From Lachnospiraceae bacterium (lineage in GTDB: Bacteria; Bacillota; Clostridia; Lachnospirales; Lachnospiraceae): a stretch of 39,717 bases of DNA. The notes beneath the pieces are model-generated. The model worked only from the letters and a program-made list of their open reading frames with translations, had not been told where the DNA came from and ran no database searches. The DNA is taken from the NCBI GenBank assembly GCA_017622505.1, contig JAGAQZ010000038.1, positions 1 to 39,717 on the forward strand, written 5' to 3'. Numbering within the stretch: position 1 is the first letter of the stretch; each line of letters opens with the position of its first letter. Shown here piece by piece: positions 1 to 8,639 of the stretch. The translations under genes were made by a program, and so were the position numbers.

Positions 1-1
1 C

Positions 2-1894
2 GTAAAAGAGGACTTAATCCGTAACAACAACACCATTAACTGGATTCCCGAGTCTATCGGTAAGGGACGTTTCGGTGACTGGTTGGAAAATATCCAGGAT
101 TGGGGTATTTCTCGTAACCGTTACTGGGGTACACCGCTTAACATTTGGGAATGTAGCGAATGCGGACATATGCACTCCATCGGAAGTCGCGCTGAATTAC
201 AGGAATTAAGCGACAATTATCCCGAGGGCGGTGTGGAATTACACAGACCTTTCATTGATGAAGTGACCTTCCCCTGTGAGAAGTGTGGCGGTACAATGAA
301 GCGTGTTTCTGAAGTAATTGACTGCTGGTTTGACTCAGGTGCAATGCCTTTTGCACAGCACCACTATCCGTTTGAAAACAAGGATAAGTTTGAGGCACAG
401 TTCCCGGCTCAGTTTATTTCTGAAGCAGTTGACCAGACAAGAGGGTGGTTCTACTCACTTTTAGCAGAATCTACACTTTTATTTAATAAGGCACCTTACG
501 AGAACGTAATCGTTTTGGGCCACGTACAGGATGAAAACGGACAGAAGATGAGTAAGTCTAAGGGTAATGCGGTTGATCCTTTCGACGCATTGGAGACTTA
601 CGGCGCAGATGCAATCCGTTGGTACTTCTACATTAACTCTGCTCCCTGGTTACCCAACCGTTTCCACGGCAAGGCAGTACAGGAAGGCCAGCGTAAGTTT
701 ATGGGTACTCTTTGGAATACCTATGCATTCTTCGTTCTGTATGCGAACATTGACAATTTTGATGCAACCAAATATACATTGGAATACGATAAATTACCGG
801 TTATGGACAAGTGGCTCCTTTCCAAGATGAATTCCGTAATCAAGGAAGTGGACGACGACTTGGCTAATTACCGCATTCCCGAAGCTGCAAGAGCACTTCA
901 GGAGTTTGTGGATGAAATGAGTAACTGGTATGTGCGCCGCGGTCGTGAGCGTTTCTGGGCTAAGGGAATGGAGCAGGATAAAATCAATGCTTACATGACA
1001 CTTTATACTGCCCTTGTAACCATCTCTAAGGTTGCAGCGCCTATGATTCCTTTTATGACAGAGCAGATTTATCGCAATCTGGTTTGCAGCATCGATGCAA
1101 ATGCACCGGAGAGCGTTCACTTATGTGATTTCCCTGTTGCGGATGAGTCTATGATTGACAAGAAGCTGGAAGAGGATATGGAAGCAGTATTAAAGACCGT
1201 AGTTTTAGGTCGTGCCTGCAGAAATACCGCAAACATCAAGAATCGCCAGCCCATCGCAACCATGTTTGTAAAAGCACCTTTTACCTTGGGTGAATTTTAT
1301 CAGGAAATCATCGAAGATGAATTAAATGTGAAAAAGGTTGTCTTTACCGATGAGGTAAGAGATTTTACCACCTATACTTTTAAGCCTCAGCTTCGTACCG
1401 TAGGACCTAAGTACGGTAAGCAGTTGGGCGGTATCCAGAAGTACCTCGGCAGCGTTGACGGCAATGATGCTATGGATATTTTAAAAGAAAAGGGTGCATT
1501 AACCTTTGATGTAGACGGAACCGAAGTATCTCTTGCAGAAGAAGATCTTCTTATCGATATGAAGCAGAAGGAAGGCTATGTAACAGAAGCGGACAATACA
1601 GTAACCGTAATTCTTGATACCAACCTTACTGATGAATTAATCGAAGAAGGATTTATGTATGAGGTAATCAGCAAGGTCCAGACCATGCGTAAGGATTCCG
1701 GCTTTGAAGTTATGGACCACATCAAGGTCTACATTAGCGGAAATGACAGAGTAGCTGACGTTGTGAAGAAGAACGAAAATGCAATCTCTGTAAAAGTACT
1801 GGCAGACGAAATTGTCTACGGTGCAAGCTGCGACGGCGCTAAGAACTGGAATGTCAACGGGGAAGACGTAACCATCGGCGTGCAGAAGCAGTAA
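2..1894 (+). CDS. ileS: Isoleucyl-tRNA synthetase, type 2 (3' part, 5' end outside window)
   Basis: This is the C-terminal ~630 residues of isoleucyl-tRNA synthetase, which charges tRNA-Ile in the cytoplasm. The frame is open from base 2, so the start lies upstream of the window; the TTG at 83 is internal. Visible: the WGISRNRYWGTPL block, a CxxC pair (CSECG) followed by a CEKC pair, the WFDSG block and the class I signature KMSKS at 545-559, then the anticodon-binding helical domain. The RNRYWGTPLNIW wording and the Cys pairs before WFDSG match the eukaryote-like IleRS2 group rather than IleRS1 of E. coli; many IleRS2 enzymes tolerate mupirocin (family knowledge, not shown here). The 164-bp gap to glgP has no clear U-rich terminator. 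Confidence 0.96.
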   Translation, partial: VKEDLIRNNNTINWIPESIGKGRFGDWLENIQDWGISRNRYWGTPLNIWECSECGHMHSIGSRAELQELSDNYPEGGVELHRPFIDEVTFPCEKCGGTMKRVSEVIDCWFDSGAMPFAQHHYPFENKDKFEAQFPAQFISEAVDQTRGWFYSLLAESTLLFNKAPYENVIVLGHVQDENGQKMSKSKGNAVDPFDALETYGADAIRWYFYINSAPWLPNRFHGKAVQEGQRKFMGTLWNTYAFFVLYANIDNFDATKYTLEYDKLPVMDKWLLSKMNSVIKEVDDDLANYRIPEAARALQEFVDEMSNWYVRRGRERFWAKGMEQDKINAYMTLYTALVTISKVAAPMIPFMTEQIYRNLVCSIDANAPESVHLCDFPVADESMIDKKLEEDMEAVLKTVVLGRACRNTANIKNRQPIATMFVKAPFTLGEFYQEIIEDELNVKKVVFTDEVRDFTTYTFKPQLRTVGPKYGKQLGGIQKYLGSVDGNDAMDILKEKGALTFDVDGTEVSLAEEDLLIDMKQKEGYVTEADNTVTVILDTNLTDELIEEGFMYEVISKVQTMRKDSGFEVMDHIKVYISGNDRVADVVKKNENAISVKVLADEIVYGASCDGAKNWNVNGEDVTIGVQKQ

Positions 1895-1906
1895 TATAAG
1901 TAAATA

Positions 1907-2036
1907 GTGTTTTGGGGAAAACATTTTTTCACCGGAAACTCCGGTGAAGCAAAATTTAGTGCGCACCTCGCGGAGATGAAATTAGTTGCTTTGCAACACC
2001 GCTCGGGCGCGAAGAATGTGGCAAGCACATTCTTTA
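1907..2036. other. Hairpin-rich intergenic spacer between ileS and glgP
   Basis: Several short perfect hairpins lie in a row: CACCGGA/TCCGGTG at 1930-1946 (3-nt loop), GTTGC/GCAAC at 1985-1997 (3-nt loop) and AAGAATGTG/CACATTCTT at 2012-2034 (5-nt loop), with a weaker GTTTT/AAAAC hairpin near 1910. None is followed by a good T-run. They may act in mRNA processing or attenuation ahead of glgP, or be the remains of a small repeat element. The 10-mer CGCTCGGGCG here also occurs in the giant hairpin at 36654-36799. Confidence 0.5.
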
Positions 2037-2058
2037 TCAAAACAATGGAGGAAAGAAA

Positions 2059-4569
2059 ATGGCAGCAGCAAAGAAAACAGCACCTGCAAAAAAAGAAACA
2101 AAAGCAGCAAATGCAGTGTTTAAGTTTGACAAAGAATTGTTCAAGCGCAGCGTTTTATACAACGTGAAAACATTGTATCGTAAGAACATGGATGAAGCGA
2201 CAGAACAGCAGATTTTCCAGGCTGTATCTTACGCAATCAAGGACCAGATTGTTGACAACTGGTTAAAGACCCAGGAAGCCTACGAGAAAGAAGATCCTAA
2301 GACCGTTTACTACTTGTCAATGGAATTCTTAATGGGTCGTGCTTTGGGTAACAACATGATTAATCTTATGGCATACAAGGATGCTAAGGATGCTTTGGAA
2401 GAGCTTGGTGTTGATATCAATATCGTAGAAGATCAGGAACCCGATGCAGCGCTCGGTAACGGTGGTTTGGGCCGTTTGGCAGCATGTTTCCTTGATTCCC
2501 TTGCAACTTTAGGATACTCTGCATACGGCTGCGGTATCCGTTACCGTTACGGTATGTTCAAGCAGGAAATCAGAGACGGATATCAGGTTGAGGTTCCCGA
2601 TAACTGGCTTGCTGACGGTAATCCTTTTGAATTACGTCGTCCCGAATACACTAAAGAAGTTCGTTTCGGCGGATATGTAAACGTAAGAGTAGATGAAAAC
2701 GGCAGAAACAACTACTATCAGGAAGGCTACCAGGCTGTAAAGGCTGTTCCTTATGACCTTCCTATCGTAGGTTACGGCAACGGTATCGTAAATACACTTC
2801 GTATTTGGGATGCACAGCCTATCGACTGCTTCCGTCTTGACTCTTTTGATAAGGGCGATTACCAGAAGGCTGTTGAGCAGGAAAACCTTGCAAGAAATAT
2901 CGTTGAAGTACTTTACCCCAACGATAACCACTATGCAGGTAAGGAATTAAGATTAAAACAGCAGTATTTCTTCATTTCTGCATCTGTTCAGGAAGCAGTT
3001 GCAAAATATATGAGAAATCACGATGATATTAAGAAGTTACACGAAAAAGTAACTTTCCAGTTAAACGATACACATCCTACCGTAGCAATTGCGGAATTAA
3101 TGCGTATCCTTATGGACGAATATTATCTTACATGGGATGAAGCATGGTATGTAACAACCAATACCTGTGCTTACACCAACCATACAATTATGTCAGAAGC
3201 TTTGGAGAAATGGCCTATCGAATTGTTCAGCCGTCTTCTTCCCAGAATCTACCAGATTGTAGAAGAAATCAACCGCAGATTTATCTGTGAAATCGAGTCA
3301 AAATATCCCGGAAACCAGGAAAAAATCCGTAAAATGGCTATCATTTATGATGGTCAGGTTAAAATGGCTCACCTTGCAATCGTTGCAGGCTACTCTGTAA
3401 ATGGTGTTGCAAGACTTCACACCGAAATCTTAAAGAACCAGGAATTAAGAGATTTCTACGAGATGATGCCTGAGAAGTTTAACAACAAGACCAACGGTAT
3501 CACACAGAGAAGATTCCTTCTTCACGGAAATCCCCTTCTTGCAGATTGGGTAACAGATCACATCGGTGACGAATGGATTACAGATCTTCCCAAGATGGAA
3601 GGCCTTAAGGTTTATGCCAAAGATAAAAAGGCTCAGGCTGAGTTCATGAACATTAAGTATCAGAACAAGGTCCGCCTTGCAAAATATATTTTAGAGCACA
3701 ACGGTATCGAAGTAGACCCTCGTTCTATTTTTGACGTACAGGTTAAGAGATTACATGAGTACAAGAGACAGTTACTCAACATCCTTCATGTAATGTACCT
3801 TTACAACGAATTAAAAGAACATCCTGATATGGAATTCTATCCCAGAACTTTCATCTTCGGTGCTAAGGCAGCAGCAGGATACCGTAACGCTAAGCTTACA
3901 ATTAAGTTAATCAACGCAGTTGCTGATGTAATCAACAATGATGCATCTATCAACGGTAAGATTAAGGTTGTATTTATCGAAAACTATCGTGTATCTAACG
4001 CAGAGTGGATTTTTGCGGCAGCAGATGTTTCTGAACAGATTTCTACTGCTTCTAAGGAAGCTTCCGGTACAGGTAACATGAAGTTTATGTTAAACGGTGC
4101 TCTTACATTAGGTACTATGGACGGCGCTAACGTGGAAATCGTAGAAGAAGTTGGTGAAGACCATGCATTTATTTTCGGCCTTTCTTCAGACGAGGTTATC
4201 AACTTTGAGAACAACGGTGGCTACGATCCTATGGAAATCTTCAACAACGATCAGGACGTACGTAAGGTATTGATGCAGTTAATCAACGGAACATATTCTC
4301 CCGATGATACAGAGAGATTCCGTCACCTTTATAACTCGCTTCTTAATACCGAAAGTACTTCTAAGGCTGACACATACTTCATTTTGAAGGACTTTAAGTC
4401 ATATGCGGCAGCACAGAAGAGAGTAGAAGAAGCATACCAGGACGAGGCACGTTGGGCAGAAAGCGCTATTTTAAATGTAGCATGCTCAGGTAAGTTTACA
4501 TCTGACAGAACCATTCAGCAGTATGTAGATGAAATCTGGAAGCTTGATAAGGTTGTATTAAAGAAATAA
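2059..4569 (+). CDS. glgP: Glycogen/starch phosphorylase
   Basis: GT35 phosphorylase (836 aa), which releases glucose-1-phosphate from glycogen or maltodextrin using pyridoxal phosphate; cytoplasmic. Family blocks seen include YYLSMEFLMGR, the glycine-rich LGNGGLGRLAACFLDS, VKRLHEYKRQ, and the PLP-lysine region SGTGNMKFMLNGA. The length is close to the family norm (~800-840). The first ~18 residues are an unusual Lys/Ala-rich stretch (AAAKKTAPAKKE) before the core. ATG 2059 has a good GGAGGA site about 9 nt upstream. The next gene's ATG overlaps this TAA stop by one base, so the two are probably translationally coupled. Confidence 0.97.
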   Translation: MAAAKKTAPAKKETKAANAVFKFDKELFKRSVLYNVKTLYRKNMDEATEQQIFQAVSYAIKDQIVDNWLKTQEAYEKEDPKTVYYLSMEFLMGRALGNNMINLMAYKDAKDALEELGVDINIVEDQEPDAALGNGGLGRLAACFLDSLATLGYSAYGCGIRYRYGMFKQEIRDGYQVEVPDNWLADGNPFELRRPEYTKEVRFGGYVNVRVDENGRNNYYQEGYQAVKAVPYDLPIVGYGNGIVNTLRIWDAQPIDCFRLDSFDKGDYQKAVEQENLARNIVEVLYPNDNHYAGKELRLKQQYFFISASVQEAVAKYMRNHDDIKKLHEKVTFQLNDTHPTVAIAELMRILMDEYYLTWDEAWYVTTNTCAYTNHTIMSEALEKWPIELFSRLLPRIYQIVEEINRRFICEIESKYPGNQEKIRKMAIIYDGQVKMAHLAIVAGYSVNGVARLHTEILKNQELRDFYEMMPEKFNNKTNGITQRRFLLHGNPLLADWVTDHIGDEWITDLPKMEGLKVYAKDKKAQAEFMNIKYQNKVRLAKYILEHNGIEVDPRSIFDVQVKRLHEYKRQLLNILHVMYLYNELKEHPDMEFYPRTFIFGAKAAAGYRNAKLTIKLINAVADVINNDASINGKIKVVFIENYRVSNAEWIFAAADVSEQISTASKEASGTGNMKFMLNGALTLGTMDGANVEIVEEVGEDHAFIFGLSSDEVINFENNGGYDPMEIFNNDQDVRKVLMQLINGTYSPDDTERFRHLYNSLLNTESTSKADTYFILKDFKSYAAAQKRVEEAYQDEARWAESAILNVACSGKFTSDRTIQQYVDEIWKLDKVVLKK

Positions 4570-5555
4570 TGAAAAAAAATTCAAAGACAATATGCATATT
4601 ACTGGGCATTGCAGTAATGTGCATATTGCTTTGCTTATTAGTGGCAAAGCTTTATAAAAAACAAGTAAATACCGTAGATTATATTCAACCGGACCATGTC
4701 AGGGAAGAATATCTTGTGATTGAAGGTTTGGAAAAAGAGTATGAATTGCTTTTTCTTACGGATACGCATGTGATTGTGCAGTCGGAAGAAGATGATGCAC
4801 AGGTAACTGCCAACGCAGATGGAAGATACCCTGTTTTTATGGATGCGATAGGTGTTTCGGCGGCAGAGCAGTTTCCTTATTGGATGAAGTATGCCAACGA
4901 ACGGGAAGTGGATGCTGTACTGTTTGGCGGGGATATTATTGATTACCCGTCATCTGCCAATATAGATTTCTTAAATGAAAATGTATCCAAATTGGATATG
5001 CCCTACCTGTATACGTTAGGTAATCACGATTGGACTTACCCTTGGGAATACATGACCGACAAGGCAAAGCAGGAATATATTCCGATGTTACAGCCTGTGA
5101 TTGCGGAGAACGGAACCATAGAAATTATGGATATGGAAGATTTTCTTGTGGTATCGGTAGACAATAGTTCCGGACAGGTACATCCGGATGCTTTGGAGCA
5201 GTATTTACAGGTTTTAGAGCAGGGGAAACCGGTCATTGTATTGGTTCATGTGCCTTTTATGACCCAATCCGTGCTTGGAAAAGCCAAAGAAGTTTGGGAT
5301 TCGCCCGTAGTAATAGGTGCAGGAAACTATGGCGGTATTTATCCATCAGAGGAGTCGACGGCTTTTATAGAGGCGACAACGGCAGAGGACAGCCCGGTCA
5401 TAGCGGTTTTGGCAGGGCATGTTCACTTTTATGATAAAGATTATATAGACGGCGAGAAACCGGTAATTCAAATTGTAGGTAACGCGGGTTTTGTGCGAAG
5501 CGGAATTGTTTTACACATAACCGGTGATGAAATAAAAGAGGAGGACTCAGAATGA
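4569..5555 (+). CDS. Membrane-anchored calcineurin-like metallophosphoesterase
   Basis: A 328-aa protein with one N-terminal hydrophobic segment (residues ~8-27) and a calcineurin-like metallophosphoesterase domain likely on the outer face of the membrane. Metal-binding blocks appear in the right order: LTDTH (~65), GGDIID (~117), GNHDW (~150), VHVPF (~227) and AGHVHFYD (~282). The substrate cannot be told from sequence. It overlaps glgP by 1 nt upstream and the hydratase gene by 4 nt (ATGA) downstream, so the three genes form one transcription unit, although no shared pathway is obvious. It could be a phosphodiesterase or a nucleotidase. Confidence 0.85.
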   Translation: MKKNSKTICILLGIAVMCILLCLLVAKLYKKQVNTVDYIQPDHVREEYLVIEGLEKEYELLFLTDTHVIVQSEEDDAQVTANADGRYPVFMDAIGVSAAEQFPYWMKYANEREVDAVLFGGDIIDYPSSANIDFLNENVSKLDMPYLYTLGNHDWTYPWEYMTDKAKQEYIPMLQPVIAENGTIEIMDMEDFLVVSVDNSSGQVHPDALEQYLQVLEQGKPVIVLVHVPFMTQSVLGKAKEVWDSPVVIGAGNYGGIYPSEESTAFIEATTAEDSPVIAVLAGHVHFYDKDYIDGEKPVIQIVGNAGFVRSGIVLHITGDEIKEEDSE

Positions 5556-7840
5556 TTCAGTTAAGCAACAGCGGTGCATATCTTATTAACGGTACCGAGC
5601 TTGTGTATGACAATGCCGATGCGGCAGCAATCATTGCGCAGCAAACCGGTAAGAATGTAACCGAGGCAGAAGCAAGAAAAGAAACTATCGCTTATGGAAT
5701 TTTAGAAAGCCATAATACTTCAGGTAATATGGATAAGTTAAAAATCAAATTCGATAAGCTTACATCCCACGATATTACTTTCGTAGGTATTATCCAGACC
5801 GCAAGAGCGTCAGGACTTGAAAAGTTCCCCATTCCTTACGTACTTACCAACTGCCACAATTCACTTTGTGCAGTAGGCGGTACGATCAATGAAGATGACC
5901 ACATGTTTGGTCTTTCTTGTGCAAAGAAGTACGGCGGTGTTTATGTACCCCCTCATCAGGCAGTTATCCATCAGTTTGCCCGAGAAATGATGGCAGGCGG
6001 CGGCAAGATGATTCTTGGTTCCGACTCTCATACACGTTACGGTGCTTTGGGTACTATGGCTATGGGCGAAGGCGGTCCCGAGCTTGTAAAACAGCTTTTA
6101 AACCAGACATATGATATTAACATGCCGGGCGTTGTTGCAGTTTATATGACAGGCGCACCTGCGAAGGGCGTTGGTCCTCAGGACGTAGCTCTTGCAATTA
6201 TCGGTGCGGTATTTGCAAACGGTTATGTTAAAAATAAAGTAATGGAATTCGTAGGCCCCGGTGTAGCATCATTAACACCTGACTTCCGTATCGGTATTGA
6301 CGTAATGACTACCGAAACAACCTGTCTTTCATCTATCTGGCAGACAGATGCCCAGGTAGAAGAATTCTATGAGATTCACGGACGTAAGGAAGAATACAAG
6401 GAGTTAAATCCCGGAGCAGTGGCATACTATGACGGCGTAATTACCGTTGATTTGTCTGCAATCAAGCCTATGATTGCTATGCCTTTCCATCCCAGCAATA
6501 CCTACACCATTGATGAATTAAATGCTAACCTTATGGACATTTTAGATGATGTTGAGAAGCGTGCGGCAGTAAGCCTTGATGGCGCTGTTGATTACACCTT
6601 AAAAGATAAGGTTCGTAACGGAAAGCTTTACGTAGATCAGGGTATTATCGCTGGTTGTGCCGGCGGCGGATTTGAGAATATCTGCGCGGCTGCGGACATT
6701 TTAAAAGGCAAGTTTATCGGTTCTGACGAATTTACCTTAAGCGTATATCCCGCATCTATGCCCGTATATATGGAATTGGTGAAAAACGGTTGTGCTGCAA
6801 CCATTATGCAGTCCGGTGCCATTATGAAGACTGCATTCTGTGGGCCTTGCTTCGGTGCAGGGGATACACCCGCAAACAATGCACTCAGTATCAGACATTC
6901 AACCCGTAACTTCCCGAACCGTGAAGGTTCTAAGCTTCAGAACGGCCAGATTTCTTCTGTTGCTCTTATGGATGCACGTTCTATCGCAGCAACAGCGGCT
7001 AACAAGGGTATCCTTACTTCTGCAGCTGAATTTGACGGTGATTTAAGCAAGTATAAATACTACTTTGACAGCAGCATTTATGCAAATCGTGTATACGATT
7101 CCAAGGGTGTGGCTGATCCTTCAGTGGACATTAAGTTTGGTCCCAATATCAAGGACTGGCCTGCAATGTGTGAATTAACAGATGACTTACTTCTTAAAGT
7201 AGTATCTGAAATTCACGACCCCGTAACAACAACGGATGAGTTAATTCCTTCCGGAGAAACTTCATCTTTCCGTTCCAATCCTTTGGGCTTGGCTGAGTTC
7301 ACACTTTCCAGAAAAGACCCTGCTTATGTAGGCAGAGCCAAAGAAGTGCAGAAGGCTGAGAAGGCAAGAGAAGACGGAAAGTGCCCCGTAGAAGAAATTG
7401 CTGAGTTAAAAGTAGTATACGATACGATTGAAGCAAACTTCCCCGGCGTGGAGAAGAAGAACATCGGTATCGGTAGCACAATCTTTGCGGTAAAACCCGG
7501 CGACGGTTCTGCCCGTGAACAGGCTGCAAGTTGCCAGAAGGTACTTGGCGGATGGGCAAACATTGCAAACGAATATGCAACCAAGAGATATCGTTCCAAT
7601 TTGATTAACTGGGGTATGCTTCCCTTCTTAATTCCCGAAGGCGAGCTTCCTTTCAAGAACTTGGATTACATCTATGTACCCGGCATCCGCAAGGCAATCG
7701 AAGATAAGACCGAGATTATCAAGGCTTATACAATTGCTGACGGCAAGACCACAGAATTCGAACTTAAGGTTGGCGAATTAACCAACGAAGAACGTGAAAT
7801 CATTCTGAAAGGTTGCTTGATTAACTACAATAGAATTTAA
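5552..7840 (+). CDS. Aconitase-family hydratase (YbhJ-like)
   Basis: A 762-aa member of the aconitase superfamily, predicted to carry a [4Fe-4S] cluster. The three cluster cysteines can be placed in [11 protein letters not shown] (equivalent to the usual GSCTNS) and in the CGPC motif of [11 protein letters not shown]. The swivel domain follows at the C terminus, with SAREQAA where canonical aconitases read SSREHAA. This length and the diverged blocks fit the YbhJ-like 'hydratase' group rather than AcnA or AcnB, so the substrate is uncertain. Citrate/aconitate is possible but unproven. ATG 5552 follows GAGGAGG and overlaps the previous stop by 4 nt. A rho-independent terminator follows. Confidence 0.85.
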   Translation: MIQLSNSGAYLINGTELVYDNADAAAIIAQQTGKNVTEAEARKETIAYGILESHNTSGNMDKLKIKFDKLTSHDITFVGIIQTARASGLEKFPIPYVLTNCHNSLCAVGGTINEDDHMFGLSCAKKYGGVYVPPHQAVIHQFAREMMAGGGKMILGSDSHTRYGALGTMAMGEGGPELVKQLLNQTYDINMPGVVAVYMTGAPAKGVGPQDVALAIIGAVFANGYVKNKVMEFVGPGVASLTPDFRIGIDVMTTETTCLSSIWQTDAQVEEFYEIHGRKEEYKELNPGAVAYYDGVITVDLSAIKPMIAMPFHPSNTYTIDELNANLMDILDDVEKRAAVSLDGAVDYTLKDKVRNGKLYVDQGIIAGCAGGGFENICAAADILKGKFIGSDEFTLSVYPASMPVYMELVKNGCAATIMQSGAIMKTAFCGPCFGAGDTPANNALSIRHSTRNFPNREGSKLQNGQISSVALMDARSIAATAANKGILTSAAEFDGDLSKYKYYFDSSIYANRVYDSKGVADPSVDIKFGPNIKDWPAMCELTDDLLLKVVSEIHDPVTTTDELIPSGETSSFRSNPLGLAEFTLSRKDPAYVGRAKEVQKAEKAREDGKCPVEEIAELKVVYDTIEANFPGVEKKNIGIGSTIFAVKPGDGSAREQAASCQKVLGGWANIANEYATKRYRSNLINWGMLPFLIPEGELPFKNLDYIYVPGIRKAIEDKTEIIKAYTIADGKTTEFELKVGELTNEEREIILKGCLINYNRI

Positions 7841-7848
7841 GATGATAG

Positions 7849-7887
7849 AAAGTGCAATGCATCATATAAAATGTGTTGCACTTTTTT
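7849..7887 (+). terminator. Rho-independent terminator after hydratase gene
   Basis: AAAGTGCAA (7849-7857) pairs with TTGCACTTT (7876-7884); further GCAT/ATGT pairing lies inside, and a run of six T ends at 7887. It closes the glgP-phosphoesterase-hydratase unit. Confidence 0.9.
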
Positions 7888-7959
7888 ATTGAATTAACAA
7901 CTGTTTTGTAGTAAGAGTTGATGAAATTACATATATTTATCACGCATTTTTATCGAAGC

Positions 7960-8106
7960 ACAAGAGCAAATCGTCTTATATTTTGTTCGAGCGGCTTTTG
8001 TGCCCGTCGGTACTTAGATTGCATTTTTTGCAATCTTATGTACCGTTACGTGGCACAATTAAGCGGAAGCGTCCGCGAGAACATATATAAGACAATTTGC
8101 TCTGTC
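7960..8106. repeat. Giant imperfect inverted repeat (147-nt hairpin)
   Basis: The two arms are nearly complementary over their whole length. Perfect outer blocks are AGAGCAAA (7963-7970) with TTTGCTCT (8096-8103) and GTCTTATAT with ATATAAGAC; TTGTGCC/GGCACAA and GGTAC/GTACC follow, and the apex is AGATTGCA (8016-8023) with TGCAATCT (8029-8036) around a loop of five T. The right arm carries an extra small hairpin (GCGGA/TCCGC, ~8063-8076). No transposase is nearby. It could be a MITE-like element, a cruciform site or part of a structured transcript. The 87-aa reading frame crossing it has no homology that I recognise and is not called. Confidence 0.85.
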
Positions 8107-8169
8107 CACTATATAAAACCGCCACTTTTTTATTTCGTGTCAATCTGTTTATTATTGGTAAAAACCTAT

Positions 8170-8197
8170 TTGTTTTTATAAAAAAGTGTGCTATCTT
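8170..8197 (+). promoter_or_regulatory. Extended -10 promoter for structured RNA
   Basis: TTGTTT (8170-8175), a 16-nt spacer, then TATCTT (8192-8197) preceded by the extended -10 TG at 8189-8190. The start would be near 8204, about 19 nt before the closing helix of the predicted RNA. Confidence 0.65.
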
Positions 8198-8203
8198 AAA
8201 CTT

Positions 8204-8600
8204 ACAAAAAATCTAAACGCAACAAGGTAGCGGATGTGTTCAAGGGGATACATACTATTAGACATGGATGCGACTTTGTTAAGTCGATAATCCGCTTCGG
8301 GTGGAGGTCAATTTTTTAAGGGACCGATGGAGCGGTGTCACTTTCAACTGTTGAGGTTTCTGTTGTAACCAATAACAAAGAAAGTGACATTTCTGTGAAT
8401 TCTGTAGCAGGAGCAACAATAGGGCGAAGTTGACATTGTGACGGACGTTTCTTAGAGGCTTGGGGTTCATTCGAAGTAGGGATAAACGGCTAAAGATTAT
8501 ATGTTTGTTACAGGGGTGAGTAATCAGTAATGTAGCGAACACCAAATGCATATATTATAGTGTTGACAGACAGATAGCTACCTTGGTGTAGCGAATGCGA
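8204..8600 (+). ncRNA. Candidate large structured RNA or long leader upstream of spoIID
   Basis: This stretch has no credible ORF but many nested helices. The ends pair through CAAGGTAGC (8223-8231) and GCTACCTTG (8577-8585), giving a closed ~363-nt domain. Inside are GCGGAT/ATCCGC (8230-8235/8290-8295, competing for two bases with the closing helix), CGACTT/AAGTCG (8271-8286, loop TGTT), TGTCACTTTC/GAAAGTGACA (8336-8345/8380-8389, perfect 10 bp, with GGTT/AACC further in) and GTTTGTTAC/GTAGCGAAC (8503-8511/8532-8540, two wobbles). A promoter lies just upstream and no terminator follows, so it could be a free RNA processed from, or a long 5' leader of, spoIID. I do not see the hallmarks of tmRNA, RNase P RNA or SRP RNA. 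The clostridial raiA-motif RNA is one class to compare, but I cannot confirm a match by eye. Confidence 0.6.
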
Positions 8601-8639
8601 GTTAATTGATAATATGTGGATTTGGAAAGAAGGATAAAA

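Noticed and set aside
7918-8181. 87-aa + strand reading frame across the giant hairpin
   Set aside because: It lies over the inverted repeat, has no ribosome site and its composition follows the pairing arms; not protein-like.
8279-8551. 90-aa - strand reading frame inside the structured RNA region
   Set aside because: No ribosome site, no recognisable motif, and the sequence is explained by the RNA stems.
8204-8600. tmRNA, RNase P RNA or SRP RNA
   Set aside because: No tmRNA T-loop/CCA end, no GAGGAAAGTCC-like RNase P core and no GGAAGGAAGC-like SRP motif were found.
8204-8600. Firm assignment as raiA-motif RNA
   Set aside because: The usual raiA/comFC neighbours are absent and I cannot reproduce the consensus from memory; left as one candidate to test.
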